A stretch of DNA of 64,000 nt from Paracoccaceae bacterium. Its GTDB lineage: Bacteria > Pseudomonadota > Alphaproteobacteria > Rhodobacterales > Rhodobacteraceae. The position numbers and the translations under genes are program-made. How positions within the stretch are numbered: position 1 is the first letter of the stretch; each line of letters starts with the position of its first letter. Below the pieces are notes generated by a model. The model ran no database searches. It was given only the letters and a program-made list of their open reading frames with translations, and was not told the DNA's origin. Location: NCBI GenBank assembly GCA_024742695.1, contig JANSXY010000018.1:1-64000 (forward strand). Direction: 5' to 3'. Shown here one piece after another: positions 17,161 to 25,647 of this stretch.

Positions 17161-18134
17161 TTCCCGCCCCCCCGGATCCGCACCCGCGGATCGAGCACCG
17201 AATAGGCGATGTCGACCACGAGGTTGATCATGACGAACAGGAACACGGTCAGCATCAGGTAGGCCACCACCACCGGCCGGTCGAGCAGGCCGATCGAGTC
17301 GATCAAAAGCTTGCCGATGCCGGGCCAGGCGAAGACCGTCTCGGTCACCACCGCGAAGGCGATGACGTTGCCGGTTTCCAGCCCCAGCACGGTGACGACC
17401 GGGATAAGGATGTTCTTGAGCACATGCACGCCGACGACGCGCACCGGAGACAGCCCGCGCGCGCGGGCGTATTTGACATAGTCCTGAAGCGCGACCTCGG
17501 CGGTGCCGGCGCGGGCGAGCCGGATCACCAGCGACATCTTGTAGATCGCCAGGTTCAGCGCCGGAAGGATCAGGTGACTGAGCCCGTCGAGCGTGAGGAA
17601 CGACAGCGGGATGCCCAGCACATCCACCGTGTCGCCGCGTCCGCCGGCGGGCAGGACGCCCCAGAACACCGCGAACAGCATGATCAGCATCAAGCCCTGC
17701 CAGAAGTTCGGCGTGGAAAAGCCCACGACGGAGGCGGCCATGATCGCCTTGCTGGCCGGTGCGTTCGGCCTCAGCCCGGCATACATCCCCAGCGGCACGC
17801 CGATCAGCACCGCCAGCGCCATCGCGAGGAACGCCAGTTCCAGCGTCGCGGGCAGCCGCGACAGGATCAGGTCGATCGCCGGGCGGTTATGCACGAACGA
17901 GGTGCCGAGATCGCCCTGCACGAGGCCGGCGAGGAAATAGCCGAACTGCACGTGGATCGGCTTGTCGAGGCCAAGCCGGGCCATCGCGGCTTCCTGCGCG
18001 GCGAGATCGTCCTCGGGGTTGATCAGCAGGTCGACGGGGTTGCCGACGGTGTAGAGCCCGAAGAACACGATGGTCGCCATCACGCCCATCACGAGAAGCG
18101 CCTGGCCGATGCGGCGGATGAGATAGGCGAGCAT
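17157..18134 (-). CDS. Dpp-type ABC transporter permease (DppB-like)
   Basis: An inner-membrane permease, 325 residues. The N-terminal helix MLAYLIRRIGQALLVMGVMATIVF is characteristic of DppB proteins. The EAA-type loop (YVKYARARGLSPVRVVGVHVLKN) contacts the ATPases. The C-terminus VVDIAYSVLDPRVRI is the usual DppB ending. It follows the binding-protein gene after 58 bases containing a strong hairpin, which probably lowers permease expression relative to the binding protein. Confidence 0.94.
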   Translation of the reverse strand: MLAYLIRRIGQALLVMGVMATIVFFGLYTVGNPVDLLINPEDDLAAQEAAMARLGLDKPIHVQFGYFLAGLVQGDLGTSFVHNRPAIDLILSRLPATLELAFLAMALAVLIGVPLGMYAGLRPNAPASKAIMAASVVGFSTPNFWQGLMLIMLFAVFWGVLPAGGRGDTVDVLGIPLSFLTLDGLSHLILPALNLAIYKMSLVIRLARAGTAEVALQDYVKYARARGLSPVRVVGVHVLKNILIPVVTVLGLETGNVIAFAVVTETVFAWPGIGKLLIDSIGLLDRPVVVAYLMLTVFLFVMINLVVDIAYSVLDPRVRIRGGGK

Positions 18135-18153
18135 GGGGGAAAACTCCGGGCGT

Positions 18154-18181
18154 GGCCGGCGCCCCCACCGGGGCGCCGGCC
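18154..18181 (-). promoter_or_regulatory. 12-bp hairpin between binding-protein and permease genes
   Basis: GGCCGGCGCCCC (18154-18165) pairs perfectly with GGGGCGCCGGCC (18170-18181) around a 4-base loop. There is no T-run, so it is more likely a 3' stabiliser or partial attenuator for the binding-protein mRNA than a full terminator. Confidence 0.7.
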
Positions 18182-18192
18182 TGCGGCATGGG

Positions 18193-19806
18193 CTATTCGC
18201 CGGGGCGGACGCTGGTCAGCACCGTGTGCTGGTCGGCGCGCGCATCCATCGTCAGCCCGGCGCGCAGCGCCCAGGGCGTGACCTCGAAATGCAGCGGCAG
18301 GATGCCGACATCGTCCACCACGATCCGGCTGGCCTTGCGCAGCAGCGCGTCATGCGCCTCCGGCTCGACCGTCGCCAGCGCCTCTTCGATCACCGCGTCG
18401 AGGTCCGGGTTGGAATAGCGGCCGCGATTGGTGCCGCCCAGCCCCTTGTCCTTGTTCTGCGACGCGACCAGCGCGCGCAGCGGCGAGGCCATGCCGGCAC
18501 CCGACGCGCCCCAGCCGGCGAGGTAGAGCGAGAACTCGTAGTTGTTGCGGCGCGAGAAGAACACGCTCGCGGTCATCGCGTCGACCTCGGTCTCGATGCC
18601 GGCACGGGTCAGCATCTGCGCCACCGCCTGGGCGATCTTGGCGTCGTTGATGTAGCGGTCGTTCGGCGTGCCCAGCACCAGCTTGAAGCCATCGGGATAG
18701 CCGGCCTCGGCCAGCAGCCGCTTGGCCTCGTCGAGATCGGGGGTTTCCAGCGCGATCTCGGGATCGGTGCCGCGCATGAAATCGGGCACCAGTTGCCGCG
18801 CCGGCACCGCCAGCCCGCCCATGATCCGGTCGACGATCAGCCCGCGGTCGATCGCCAGCGAGATCGCGCGGCGCACCCGCACGTCCTGCATCGGGTTCTT
18901 GCCGTCGGTGCCCTCGACGCCGGGCGTGGGATCGCCGGCATGGTCGAAATGCAGGTAGATCACCCGCGACGAGGCGCCCTGCACGACATTGATGTTCTCG
19001 TCGGCACGCAGCCGTTCCAGATCCTGCACCGGCGGCTTCTCGATCACGTCGACATCGCCGGCCAGCAGCGCGGCCACCCGCGCGCCGTCGTTGGTGATCG
19101 GCCGGATGACGATCGATTGCCAGTGCGGCGCGTCGCCCCAGTAGCCGTCGAACCGTTCCATCGCGATGCGCTCGCCGGGCACGTATTCGACGAACTTGTA
19201 GGGCCCGGTGCCGATCGCCGCGGTGCCGTCGTTGTAGGCGTTGGAATCGAGGTAGCCGTCGATCCCGGGGCAGCCCTCGGCCAGGTATTCCACCGGCCCG
19301 TCATGGCCGTTGGCCGAGGCCGAGACCACGCCGAAACTGGCGAAATCGGTCAGCAGCAGCGGATAGGGCGCCGCCGTCGTCACCTCGATGGTCATCGCGT
19401 CGGGCGCGGTGATCGTCTGCGCCGACTTGATGAAGCCCGCCATCGACGACGGGCTGTTGGGCACGTTCGGGATCCGGCAGGCGGTGTAGAGGAAATCGCG
19501 CGACGTGAAGTCGCCGCCATCGTGGAACTTCACGCCCTCGCGCAGCTTGAAGGTCCAGGTCAGACCGTCGTCCGACGTGGTCCAGCTTTCGGCCAGCATC
19601 GGCACGATGCCGAGGTTCTCGTCCTCGCCGACAAGCGCCTCGAACATGTGCTTGCGGGTGGCGTTGTTGGGGCCGAGGTTGTGATAGAGCGGATCGACCG
19701 AGCTTGGCTCCGACGCGAAGCCCGCGGTCAGCGTCTGCGCGGCGGCGGGCAGGGCCACGACGGACCCCAGCGCCAGCGCCACGGCGGCGGTGGACAGGTT
19801 TTTCAT
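18193..19806 (-). CDS. ABC transporter substrate-binding protein, family 5 (peptide type)
   Basis: A periplasmic solute-binding protein, 537 residues. It has a Sec signal peptide (MKNLSTAAVALALGSVVALPAAAQ, cleavage after AAA) followed by TLTAGFASEPSSVDPLYHN, the usual start of a family 5 binding protein. The body shows LAESWTTSDDGLTWTFKLREGVKFHDG and DVRVRRAISLAIDR, both family hallmarks. Family members bind di- and oligopeptides, nickel, opines or sugars. The downstream GGT-like and M20 genes favour a peptide or gamma-glutamyl ligand, but this is inference. The ATG at 19806 is preceded by a weak purine-rich site. Confidence 0.93.
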   Translation of the reverse strand: MKNLSTAAVALALGSVVALPAAAQTLTAGFASEPSSVDPLYHNLGPNNATRKHMFEALVGEDENLGIVPMLAESWTTSDDGLTWTFKLREGVKFHDGGDFTSRDFLYTACRIPNVPNSPSSMAGFIKSAQTITAPDAMTIEVTTAAPYPLLLTDFASFGVVSASANGHDGPVEYLAEGCPGIDGYLDSNAYNDGTAAIGTGPYKFVEYVPGERIAMERFDGYWGDAPHWQSIVIRPITNDGARVAALLAGDVDVIEKPPVQDLERLRADENINVVQGASSRVIYLHFDHAGDPTPGVEGTDGKNPMQDVRVRRAISLAIDRGLIVDRIMGGLAVPARQLVPDFMRGTDPEIALETPDLDEAKRLLAEAGYPDGFKLVLGTPNDRYINDAKIAQAVAQMLTRAGIETEVDAMTASVFFSRRNNYEFSLYLAGWGASGAGMASPLRALVASQNKDKGLGGTNRGRYSNPDLDAVIEEALATVEPEAHDALLRKASRIVVDDVGILPLHFEVTPWALRAGLTMDARADQHTVLTSVRPGE

Positions 19807-19867
19807 GACATGCAACTCCCAGTTGGCGCGGCGATGCTGCCGCCGGTTCGGGCCTTGCACAATCCTA

Positions 19868-20827
19868 TTAGGGTTCGGACTTGGCCCATTCCCTTTCGGA
19901 ATGGGTGGGCGGAATCCGTTCGACCAGCAGGCCCCGGCGCCGCGCCATCGCCTCGACATCGGCCACGAGGCAGGCGAGGAAATCCGACACGCTGTCGGGC
20001 CGCGGCCGGCCCAGGGGCTCGACCAGCGCCAGCGTGTGGTGGATGCGCGGCTCGAACGGCCGGATCGCCAGCGTGTCGTCGGCCGAATAGCCGGCCATCA
20101 GCGCGTTGACCACGGCGATGCCAAGCCCCTCGCCCGCGCAGCGGCAGGCGGTGGCCACGTTCGAGGTTTCGACCCGGATGTCCGGGGCCACCCCGGCGCG
20201 GTGGAACGCCTCCTCGATCAGGTGCCGCGTCGGTTGCCGGCGATGCAGGAACACCAGGCCCTCGCCGCGCAGGTCCGCCGCCGAGATGCTGCGCTGCGCC
20301 ACCAGCCGGTGATCCTGGCGCATCACGCAGCAGCTCGTGGCGCGAAACAGCGGCGTCACCGTCAGCGTCGGGTGCGAGACCGGCAGCGCCATCACCGCGA
20401 AATCGACCTGGCGGCGCACCACCTCGTCGACGGCGGCCTCGGTGGTGCGCACGTCGAAGGCGAAACGCGCCTTCGGATGCCCGGCCGAATAGGCCCGCAG
20501 GACCGAGGGGATCAGCGCATGCGCAAGGCTCGGCACGGTCGCGAAGCTCAGCCGTTCGGTCGCGCCGCCCGGCTGGTCGGCCCGCAACTCGCGCAGGCCC
20601 GACATCGCGAACAGCACCTCGCGGACCTGAACCAGCACAACGCTGGCGCGCATCGTCGGCTCCAGCCGTCCGTTGGCGCGACGAAACAGCGGATAGCCGA
20701 TCTCGTCCTCCAGCTTCGCGAGGATCCGGCTGACCGCCGATTGCGTCATGCCCAGTTCGCGCGCCGCGGCCGAAACCGTGCCCGACCGCATGATCGCCTC
20801 GAAGACTTCCAGATGCTTGAGGTTCAT
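19868..20827 (-). CDS. LysR-family transcriptional regulator
   Basis: A 319-residue regulator. The N-terminal winged helix-turn-helix is MNLKHLEVFEAIMRSGTVSA (residues 1-20) continuing through LGMTQSAVSRILAKLEDEIGYPLF. A periplasmic-binding-like effector domain follows. The HTH resembles that of opine-type regulators (OccR/NocR), but this is a weak impression. It is unusual in lying upstream of, and codirectional with, the transporter operon it presumably controls; only 61 bases separate it from the binding-protein gene, so its regulatory site may lie in that gap or upstream of itself. Confidence 0.93.
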   Translation of the reverse strand: MNLKHLEVFEAIMRSGTVSAAARELGMTQSAVSRILAKLEDEIGYPLFRRANGRLEPTMRASVVLVQVREVLFAMSGLRELRADQPGGATERLSFATVPSLAHALIPSVLRAYSAGHPKARFAFDVRTTEAAVDEVVRRQVDFAVMALPVSHPTLTVTPLFRATSCCVMRQDHRLVAQRSISAADLRGEGLVFLHRRQPTRHLIEEAFHRAGVAPDIRVETSNVATACRCAGEGLGIAVVNALMAGYSADDTLAIRPFEPRIHHTLALVEPLGRPRPDSVSDFLACLVADVEAMARRRGLLVERIPPTHSEREWAKSEP

Positions 20828-20914
20828 GGCCTTCCCCCGCGCCGTCGTCCCCGGATCATTCGCCGCGCCGGCGGGAAAGGCAATCGCGCGGGTGCCCGCC
20901 CCGATGTCGGCCGG

Positions 20915-21241
20915 TCAGCCGTCTTCGGCCGGGGCCGGGCTGCCCGCCGCCGCGCCGATCCGGGCCGGGCAGGCCCCGTCCCCCGCCGCCTCGGCACAGT
21001 CGCCGCCGGCCGGCGGCGGCAACAGCGCCGCGCCCTGCCCCGCGACCGGCCCCGCGACCGGCGCAGCGACGGCCCCGGCCCCGGCCCGGCCGGTGCGCGC
21101 CGCCTGCAGGGCCTGAAGCGACTTGTGGCGGGCGGTGCAGCTGTCGCACTCGGGGCTTTCCGCAAGGGCGGGCGGCACCGCCAGCGGGCCGAGACAGAGG
21201 GCCAAAAGCCCCGCGGCAAGGCAGCGGCCAGCCCCGATCAT
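20915..21241 (-). CDS. small exported Cys-containing protein, unknown function
   Basis: A 108-residue protein with a signal peptide (MIGAGRCLAAGLLALCLG, cleavage near ALAES) and a mature part beginning ESPECDSCTARHKSLQALQ. This is followed by a low-complexity Ala/Gly/Pro region with a second Cys pair (DCAEAAGDGAC). The CxxC near the mature N-terminus could bind a metal or heme-like group or be redox active, though no CxxCH is present. Its start overlaps the ferritin-like gene stop by 4 bases, so it is the last gene of the amine operon. I do not recognise the family. Confidence 0.65.
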   Translation of the reverse strand: MIGAGRCLAAGLLALCLGPLAVPPALAESPECDSCTARHKSLQALQAARTGRAGAGAVAAPVAGPVAGQGAALLPPPAGGDCAEAAGDGACPARIGAAAGSPAPAEDG

Positions 21242-21726
21242 CGCGGCGCCTCCGCCGGGGTCGCGCGCAGGTAGCGATGCAGCGCTGACTCCGCCCCGGC
21301 CTCTCCGGCATGCGCGCGATGCAGGAAATCCAGCGCGGCAACCTCGTGTTCGGTCAGGAACGCGAGGCGCGCGGCATCTTCGGGCGGGCCAAGCGCCTCC
21401 AGCCGGCGAAAGGCCGCGACATAGCCGGGATAGCTTTCCCGCATTTCCGCGGCCAGCAGGGCCCAATCGGCCGGGGCCGCCCGCGCCTCGGCGATGCCGG
21501 AGGCGATGAGCGCCGCGCGATCCTTCGGCGCGATGCCGTGGCGGGCGATCAGCGGCGCGGCGGCGCGGGCGGCGTGGCGCTCGACCTCCGCCAGCAGATG
21601 CAGCCGGTGCCGCGCCCGCGGCTCGGCGCAACGCCACGCCAGTTCGGCGAAATAGGCCTCGCCCTCGATCTCCTCCTCGTAGTAGCGGCACAGGGTATCG
21701 CGATAGACGGCACTCGTTCGGGTCAT
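21238..21726 (-). CDS. ferritin-like (putative diiron) small protein
   Basis: A 162-residue, largely helical protein. Acidic and His positions are spaced as in ferritin-like helical bundles: EEEIEGEAYFAELAW (about residues 17-31), AEVERHAA with an ExxH pair, EMRESYPGYV and LTEHEVAALDFLHRAH. This suggests a diiron or other metal centre, but ligation is not proven. It sits between the TMADH-like enzyme and a small exported protein with 4-base overlaps on both sides. Possible roles are electron or oxygen handling for the dehydrogenase, or formaldehyde or peroxide protection. These are inference only. Confidence 0.6.
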   Translation of the reverse strand: MTRTSAVYRDTLCRYYEEEIEGEAYFAELAWRCAEPRARHRLHLLAEVERHAARAAAPLIARHGIAPKDRAALIASGIAEARAAPADWALLAAEMRESYPGYVAAFRRLEALGPPEDAARLAFLTEHEVAALDFLHRAHAGEAGAESALHRYLRATPAEAPR

Positions 21727-23804
21727 GGCGCGCGGGCCTCCGGTTCGGGCGCGGCGACATCGACCCGGTCGTGCCGCAGCGGAAGATCGGGATCGACCGG
21801 GCGGCCAAGCTCGCGCGCGTAGCGGTGCCCGGCATGAACGGCCGCGGCGATGATCGCCGGCGCCTCGCAATCGCCGATCCGGGCGAGCGTGAAGGGCAGG
21901 CCATCGGCGCCGGCGCGGGCCGCGATCGCGTGGTAAAGGTCGTCGACGGGCCGGCGCGCGGTGACCATCACCACGTTCCCGGCCGGCACGATCCGTTCGC
22001 CGCCGCCGTAGACGCAGTCAAGCACCGCCTCCCGGCCGTCGAACCGGGTCAGGCTGCGCCCGGTCTCGATGCCGATGCCCAGCGCGACCAGCCGGGCCTG
22101 GATGCGCCAGCGTTCCGACGTGTAGCTCGCCCAGCGCGAAACGCCGTCGGCCGGGGTGACGTAGGTGACGGGCAGCCCCGCCGCGCGGAGCCGCTCGGCG
22201 ATCACGCCGCCAAGGTAGTAGCCGTCGCCGTCGAACACCACGGCCGGGCCATCGGGCAGCCGCCCGTCCATGATGTCGTCGGCGGTCAGCACCCGGGCCG
22301 CCGCATCGCCCTCGGCCACCGGCACGTAGGTTTCGCCGTCGAACCGGTCGGCCCGCCAGCGCGCGCCGGTGGCGATGGCGACATGATCGGCATCGACCAC
22401 GAAGACATCGTCTGCGCCCATCCGGCTGTCGCGGAACACCTCGACATTCGGCAGGCCGAGAAGCTGCTGTTCGCGGTAGTCGCGCACCCGGATGTATTCG
22501 CTCATCCCCGGCAGCGCCGCCTCGCGCGTCACCCGGCCGCCAAGCTCGCGCCCGGCCTCGGCCAGCATCACCGCGTAGCCGCGCGCGCCCAGCGCCCGCG
22601 CCGCCTCCAGCCCCGCGGGGCCGGCGCCGACGATCAGCACCCTCTCCTCGCCGGTTCGTGCCGGAATGATCTCGGGGTGCCAGCCCTGGCGCCATTCCTC
22701 GCCCATCGTCGGGTTCTGGGTGCAGCGCAGCGGCACGCCGATGCTGTCGCTGGCGTAGCAGACGTTGCAGCCGATGCATTCGCGGATCGCCGCCAGATCG
22801 CCGGTCTCGATCTTCCTCGGCAGGAACGGGTCGGCGATCGACGGGCGCGCGGCGCCGATGAAATCGGTGATCCCGCGCCGGACCTGGGCCACCATCGTGT
22901 CGGGCGAGGTGAAACGGCCCACGGTGACCACCGGCTTCTCGGTCACCGTCTTGACCCAGGCCATGTAGGGTTCCAGCGCCGCCTCCTTGACGAAGCGCGA
23001 CACGCCCATTTCCAGCGAGTAGTCGGCGATGTTGATGTCCCACAGGTCGGGCAGGTTGGCCAGAAGCGCGAACATCTCCTGCCGGTCGCCAAGGATCGGC
23101 CGGCCGTCCTCGCCGATCTCGGCATCGGCGGAAAACCGGACGGCGACGGCGCAGCGGTCGCCCACGGCATCCTTCGTTTCCTCGATCAGTTCGCGGATCA
23201 GGCGGGTGCGGTTTTCCAGGCTGCCGCCATACTCGTCCGACCGGGTGTTGATCCGGGGGTTGAGGAAATTCGACAGCAGGTAGGTATGGGTGGCGTAGAC
23301 ATAGACGATGTCGAACTCCGCCTCGCGCGCCCGCAGCGCGGCCTGGCGATGCCAGCGGCGCAGGTTGCGGATGTCGGTCTTGTCCATCACCCGGGACTGG
23401 AACGGGTGGCCCTTGGCGTTCGGCACCGACTGGATATCCATCGTCGGCAGGCGCGAGAACAGGTTGTTGGCCGAGGCGCCGCCATGCCACAGTTCCGCCC
23501 CGGCCAGCGCGCCGTGGGCATGCACCGCCTCGGTCATCAGGGCATGGGCGCGCACGTCGCTGTCGTCCCACAGCGAGGCATAGGGATGCGGCAGGTCGTC
23601 CGACGACGGGTGGATCGAGTTGTACTCGGTGCAGACCACCGCCCAGCCGCCCTCGGCCTTCACCCCCCGCATCGCCGCCAGCATCCGTGGATACTGCCAG
23701 CCCATGCCGGTGCAATGCGGCACCTGGAAGAACCGGTTGCGCGCCGTGACCGGGCCGATCCGGACAGGTTCGAAAAGGATGTCGTAGCGGGGATCGCGGG
23801 GCAT
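21723..23804 (-). CDS. trimethylamine/dimethylamine-dehydrogenase-type flavoenzyme
   Basis: An Fe-S flavoprotein of the old-yellow-enzyme class, 693 residues. It starts MPRDPRYDILFEP like trimethylamine dehydrogenase. Cys31 in FQVPHCTGMG matches the residue carrying the 6-S-cysteinyl FMN. The 4Fe-4S ligands are Cys343, 346, 349 and 361 (CIGCNVC and, after 11 residues, C). The Tyr-x-x-His catalytic pair lies in VYVYATHTYLL. An FAD/ADP domain with VLIVGAGPAGLEAARALG follows. Two of the three aromatic-bowl residues are kept (Tyr of TEYNS, Trp of LWDI), but the position of TMADH Trp355 is Asp353. The substrate is therefore probably another N-methylated amine or ammonium. The ATG at 23804 has a GGAGAG site; an upstream in-frame start is unlikely. 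Confidence 0.9.
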   Translation of the reverse strand: MPRDPRYDILFEPVRIGPVTARNRFFQVPHCTGMGWQYPRMLAAMRGVKAEGGWAVVCTEYNSIHPSSDDLPHPYASLWDDSDVRAHALMTEAVHAHGALAGAELWHGGASANNLFSRLPTMDIQSVPNAKGHPFQSRVMDKTDIRNLRRWHRQAALRAREAEFDIVYVYATHTYLLSNFLNPRINTRSDEYGGSLENRTRLIRELIEETKDAVGDRCAVAVRFSADAEIGEDGRPILGDRQEMFALLANLPDLWDINIADYSLEMGVSRFVKEAALEPYMAWVKTVTEKPVVTVGRFTSPDTMVAQVRRGITDFIGAARPSIADPFLPRKIETGDLAAIRECIGCNVCYASDSIGVPLRCTQNPTMGEEWRQGWHPEIIPARTGEERVLIVGAGPAGLEAARALGARGYAVMLAEAGRELGGRVTREAALPGMSEYIRVRDYREQQLLGLPNVEVFRDSRMGADDVFVVDADHVAIATGARWRADRFDGETYVPVAEGDAAARVLTADDIMDGRLPDGPAVVFDGDGYYLGGVIAERLRAAGLPVTYVTPADGVSRWASYTSERWRIQARLVALGIGIETGRSLTRFDGREAVLDCVYGGGERIVPAGNVVMVTARRPVDDLYHAIAARAGADGLPFTLARIGDCEAPAIIAAAVHAGHRYARELGRPVDPDLPLRHDRVDVAAPEPEARAP

Positions 23805-23835
23805 CTTGCAACTCTCCAGGCGCCGGCCGGCGCGG

Positions 23836-24495
23836 TCAGAATTCGGGCATCGCGAACGGCGCGGGAAAGACAGAGGCAAGGTAGGCCCGGACCTGCGCCT
23901 TCGCCCGTTCGCGGGTAAAGATGCCGGGATACATCAGGATGTTCAGGCACAGCCCGTCGTAAAGCGCCTCCAGCGTGCGGGCGACCAGTTCGGGCGGCGG
24001 GCCGGCATGTTCGCCGGCGGCCGCGAGTTGCCGGCACAGGTCGGCCGACAGTTCGTAGCGTTCGACATCGATCGCGTCGACGAGCTGGCGATAGACCGCA
24101 CGGCGCCCGGCCTCGCCGTAGAAGGCGAACCAGACGGCGAGCTTCTTGCGGGTGCAGATCCGGGGATGGAAATGCGCGTCGACGATCGCCAGCAGTTTCT
24201 CCGCCGCGCTGAGGCCGGCATCGTCATGCGCCTTCTTCCAGTGCTCGTGATGTTCCCGCGCGAGGTACAGCAGTGTTTCCTCCAGCAGCTTCTGCTTGCT
24301 GGCGAAATGGAAATTGACGATCCCCAGCGACAGGCCGGCATCCTCCGTCACGGTGGACAGCGTGGTTCCGGCGATGCCGTGTTTCGCGATCGAGTTGATC
24401 GTGGCGTCGATCAGCTGCGTGCGCCGGACCTCTTTCGGCTCGGTGCGCCGCCGGGTCTTGCGCTCGGCCTTCGGCCTGCCGATCGGCTGGTTCAT
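23836..24495 (-). CDS. TetR-family regulator, BetI-like
   Basis: A 219-residue repressor. A basic N-terminal tail is followed by the HTH (RRTQLIDATINSIAKHGIAG, TLSTVTEDAGLSLGIVNFHF) and the ligand domain (FASKQKLLEETLLYLAREHHEHW). The pattern matches BetI, the choline-responsive repressor, so a quaternary amine or related effector is plausible. It lies inside the transporter-dehydrogenase operon, 43 bases after PotA-like and 31 bases before the TMADH-like gene. It is therefore probably autoregulated through the operator at 28711-28734. Confidence 0.9.
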   Translation of the reverse strand: MNQPIGRPKAERKTRRRTEPKEVRRTQLIDATINSIAKHGIAGTTLSTVTEDAGLSLGIVNFHFASKQKLLEETLLYLAREHHEHWKKAHDDAGLSAAEKLLAIVDAHFHPRICTRKKLAVWFAFYGEAGRRAVYRQLVDAIDVERYELSADLCRQLAAAGEHAGPPPELVARTLEALYDGLCLNILMYPGIFTRERAKAQVRAYLASVFPAPFAMPEF

Positions 24496-24538
24496 ACCGC
24501 CCCCCCCGCGTCGGGGTGACCGCCCCGGCGCTTGCCAC

Positions 24539-25645
24539 TCATTCCGCCTCCAGGATCACCATCGAGTCCGGTGACCATGAAATCCAGAATGTCGCGTCGC
24601 CCCGTTCGCCGGCCGCGGCCCCGATCCCTCCGAGGTTCTGGCTGGACACCGCCACGGGCTCGTCCCGGCCCTCGATCTGAAGGTAATAGTGGCTGCGTTC
24701 GCCCAGATAGGCGGCGTTCTTCAGCCGCCCCGCCACCGCGTGCGCCGCATCCGCCGGCCGGCTGGCCGACAGGGCGAACTTCTCGGGCCTGACCGCCACC
24801 AGCACCGGCGCGCCATCGGGCCGGGCCAGCTGTTCCGCCGGAACCGGCACAACGCCCAGCCCCTCGGCCTCGACCGCGCCGGTCGGGCCGCCGTTGCGCC
24901 GCACGGTGCCGCGGAAGAAGTTGATATTGCCGATGAAACTGGCCACCGCCCGGCTTTTCGGCGTTTCGTAAAGCCCGGCCGGGGTATCGAGTTGCAGCAC
25001 CCGCCCGCCCGACATCACCGCGATCCGGTCCGACAGGGTCAGCGCCTCTTCCTGGTCATGGGTGACGAAGACGAAGGTGATGCCGACCTGCCGTTGCAGC
25101 GCCCGCAATTCCAGCTGCATCTGCTCGCGCAACTGCTTGTCGAGCGCGCCCAGCGGTTCGTCCAGCAACAGCACCTTGGGCCGCAGGATCAGCGCGCGGG
25201 CCAGCGCGATGCGCTGGCGCTGGCCGCCCGACAGCTCGTTGGCCTTGCGGCTGCCGTAGCCGGGCAGCTTGATCAGGTCGAGCATCTCGTCGACCATCTC
25301 GTCGCGCCGCGCCTTCGGCAGCTTCTGCTTGCGTAGCCCGTAGGCGATGTTGTCGCGCACGTTGAGATGCGGGAAGATCGCGTAGCTCTGGAACACCATG
25401 TTGACCGGGCGGTGATGCGGCGGCACCTCCGACATCGGCTGGCCGTCGATGTAGATCTCGCCCTGCGAGGTGCTTTCGAACCCCGCCAGCATCCGCAGCA
25501 GCGTGGTCTTGCCGCAGCCCGAGGCGCCGAGCAGCGAAAAGAACTCCCCCCGGCCGATATCCATCGACACGTCGTCGATCGCCCGGAAGGTTCCAAAGAA
25601 CTTGCTGACGTTCTGGATCGAGATGAAGGCGTTCGGGGACGTCAT
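24539..25645 (-). CDS. polyamine-type ABC transporter ATPase (PotA-like)
   Basis: The ATP-binding subunit of a spermidine/putrescine-class importer, 368 residues. Walker A is LLGASGCGKTTLLRMLAG, the signature is ELSGGQRQRIALARAL, and Walker B is VLLLDEPLGALD. HRPVNMVFQSYAIFPHL is typical of PotA/CysA/UgpC ATPases. The C-terminal regulatory TOBE domain begins near FFRGTV and includes VAVRPEKFALS. The ATG at 25645 overlaps nothing; the permease gene ends 2 bases away. Its position in the amine operon suggests uptake of a cationic amine. Confidence 0.94.
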   Translation of the reverse strand: MTSPNAFISIQNVSKFFGTFRAIDDVSMDIGRGEFFSLLGASGCGKTTLLRMLAGFESTSQGEIYIDGQPMSEVPPHHRPVNMVFQSYAIFPHLNVRDNIAYGLRKQKLPKARRDEMVDEMLDLIKLPGYGSRKANELSGGQRQRIALARALILRPKVLLLDEPLGALDKQLREQMQLELRALQRQVGITFVFVTHDQEEALTLSDRIAVMSGGRVLQLDTPAGLYETPKSRAVASFIGNINFFRGTVRRNGGPTGAVEAEGLGVVPVPAEQLARPDGAPVLVAVRPEKFALSASRPADAAHAVAGRLKNAAYLGERSHYYLQIEGRDEPVAVSSQNLGGIGAAAGERGDATFWISWSPDSMVILEAE

Positions 25646-25647
25646 GC

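Noticed and set aside
19885-19905. Hairpin CCCATTCC/GGAATGGG as terminator of the LysR gene
   Set aside because: It lies inside the 3' coding end of the LysR gene and no T-run follows on the minus strand, so it does not look like a terminator.
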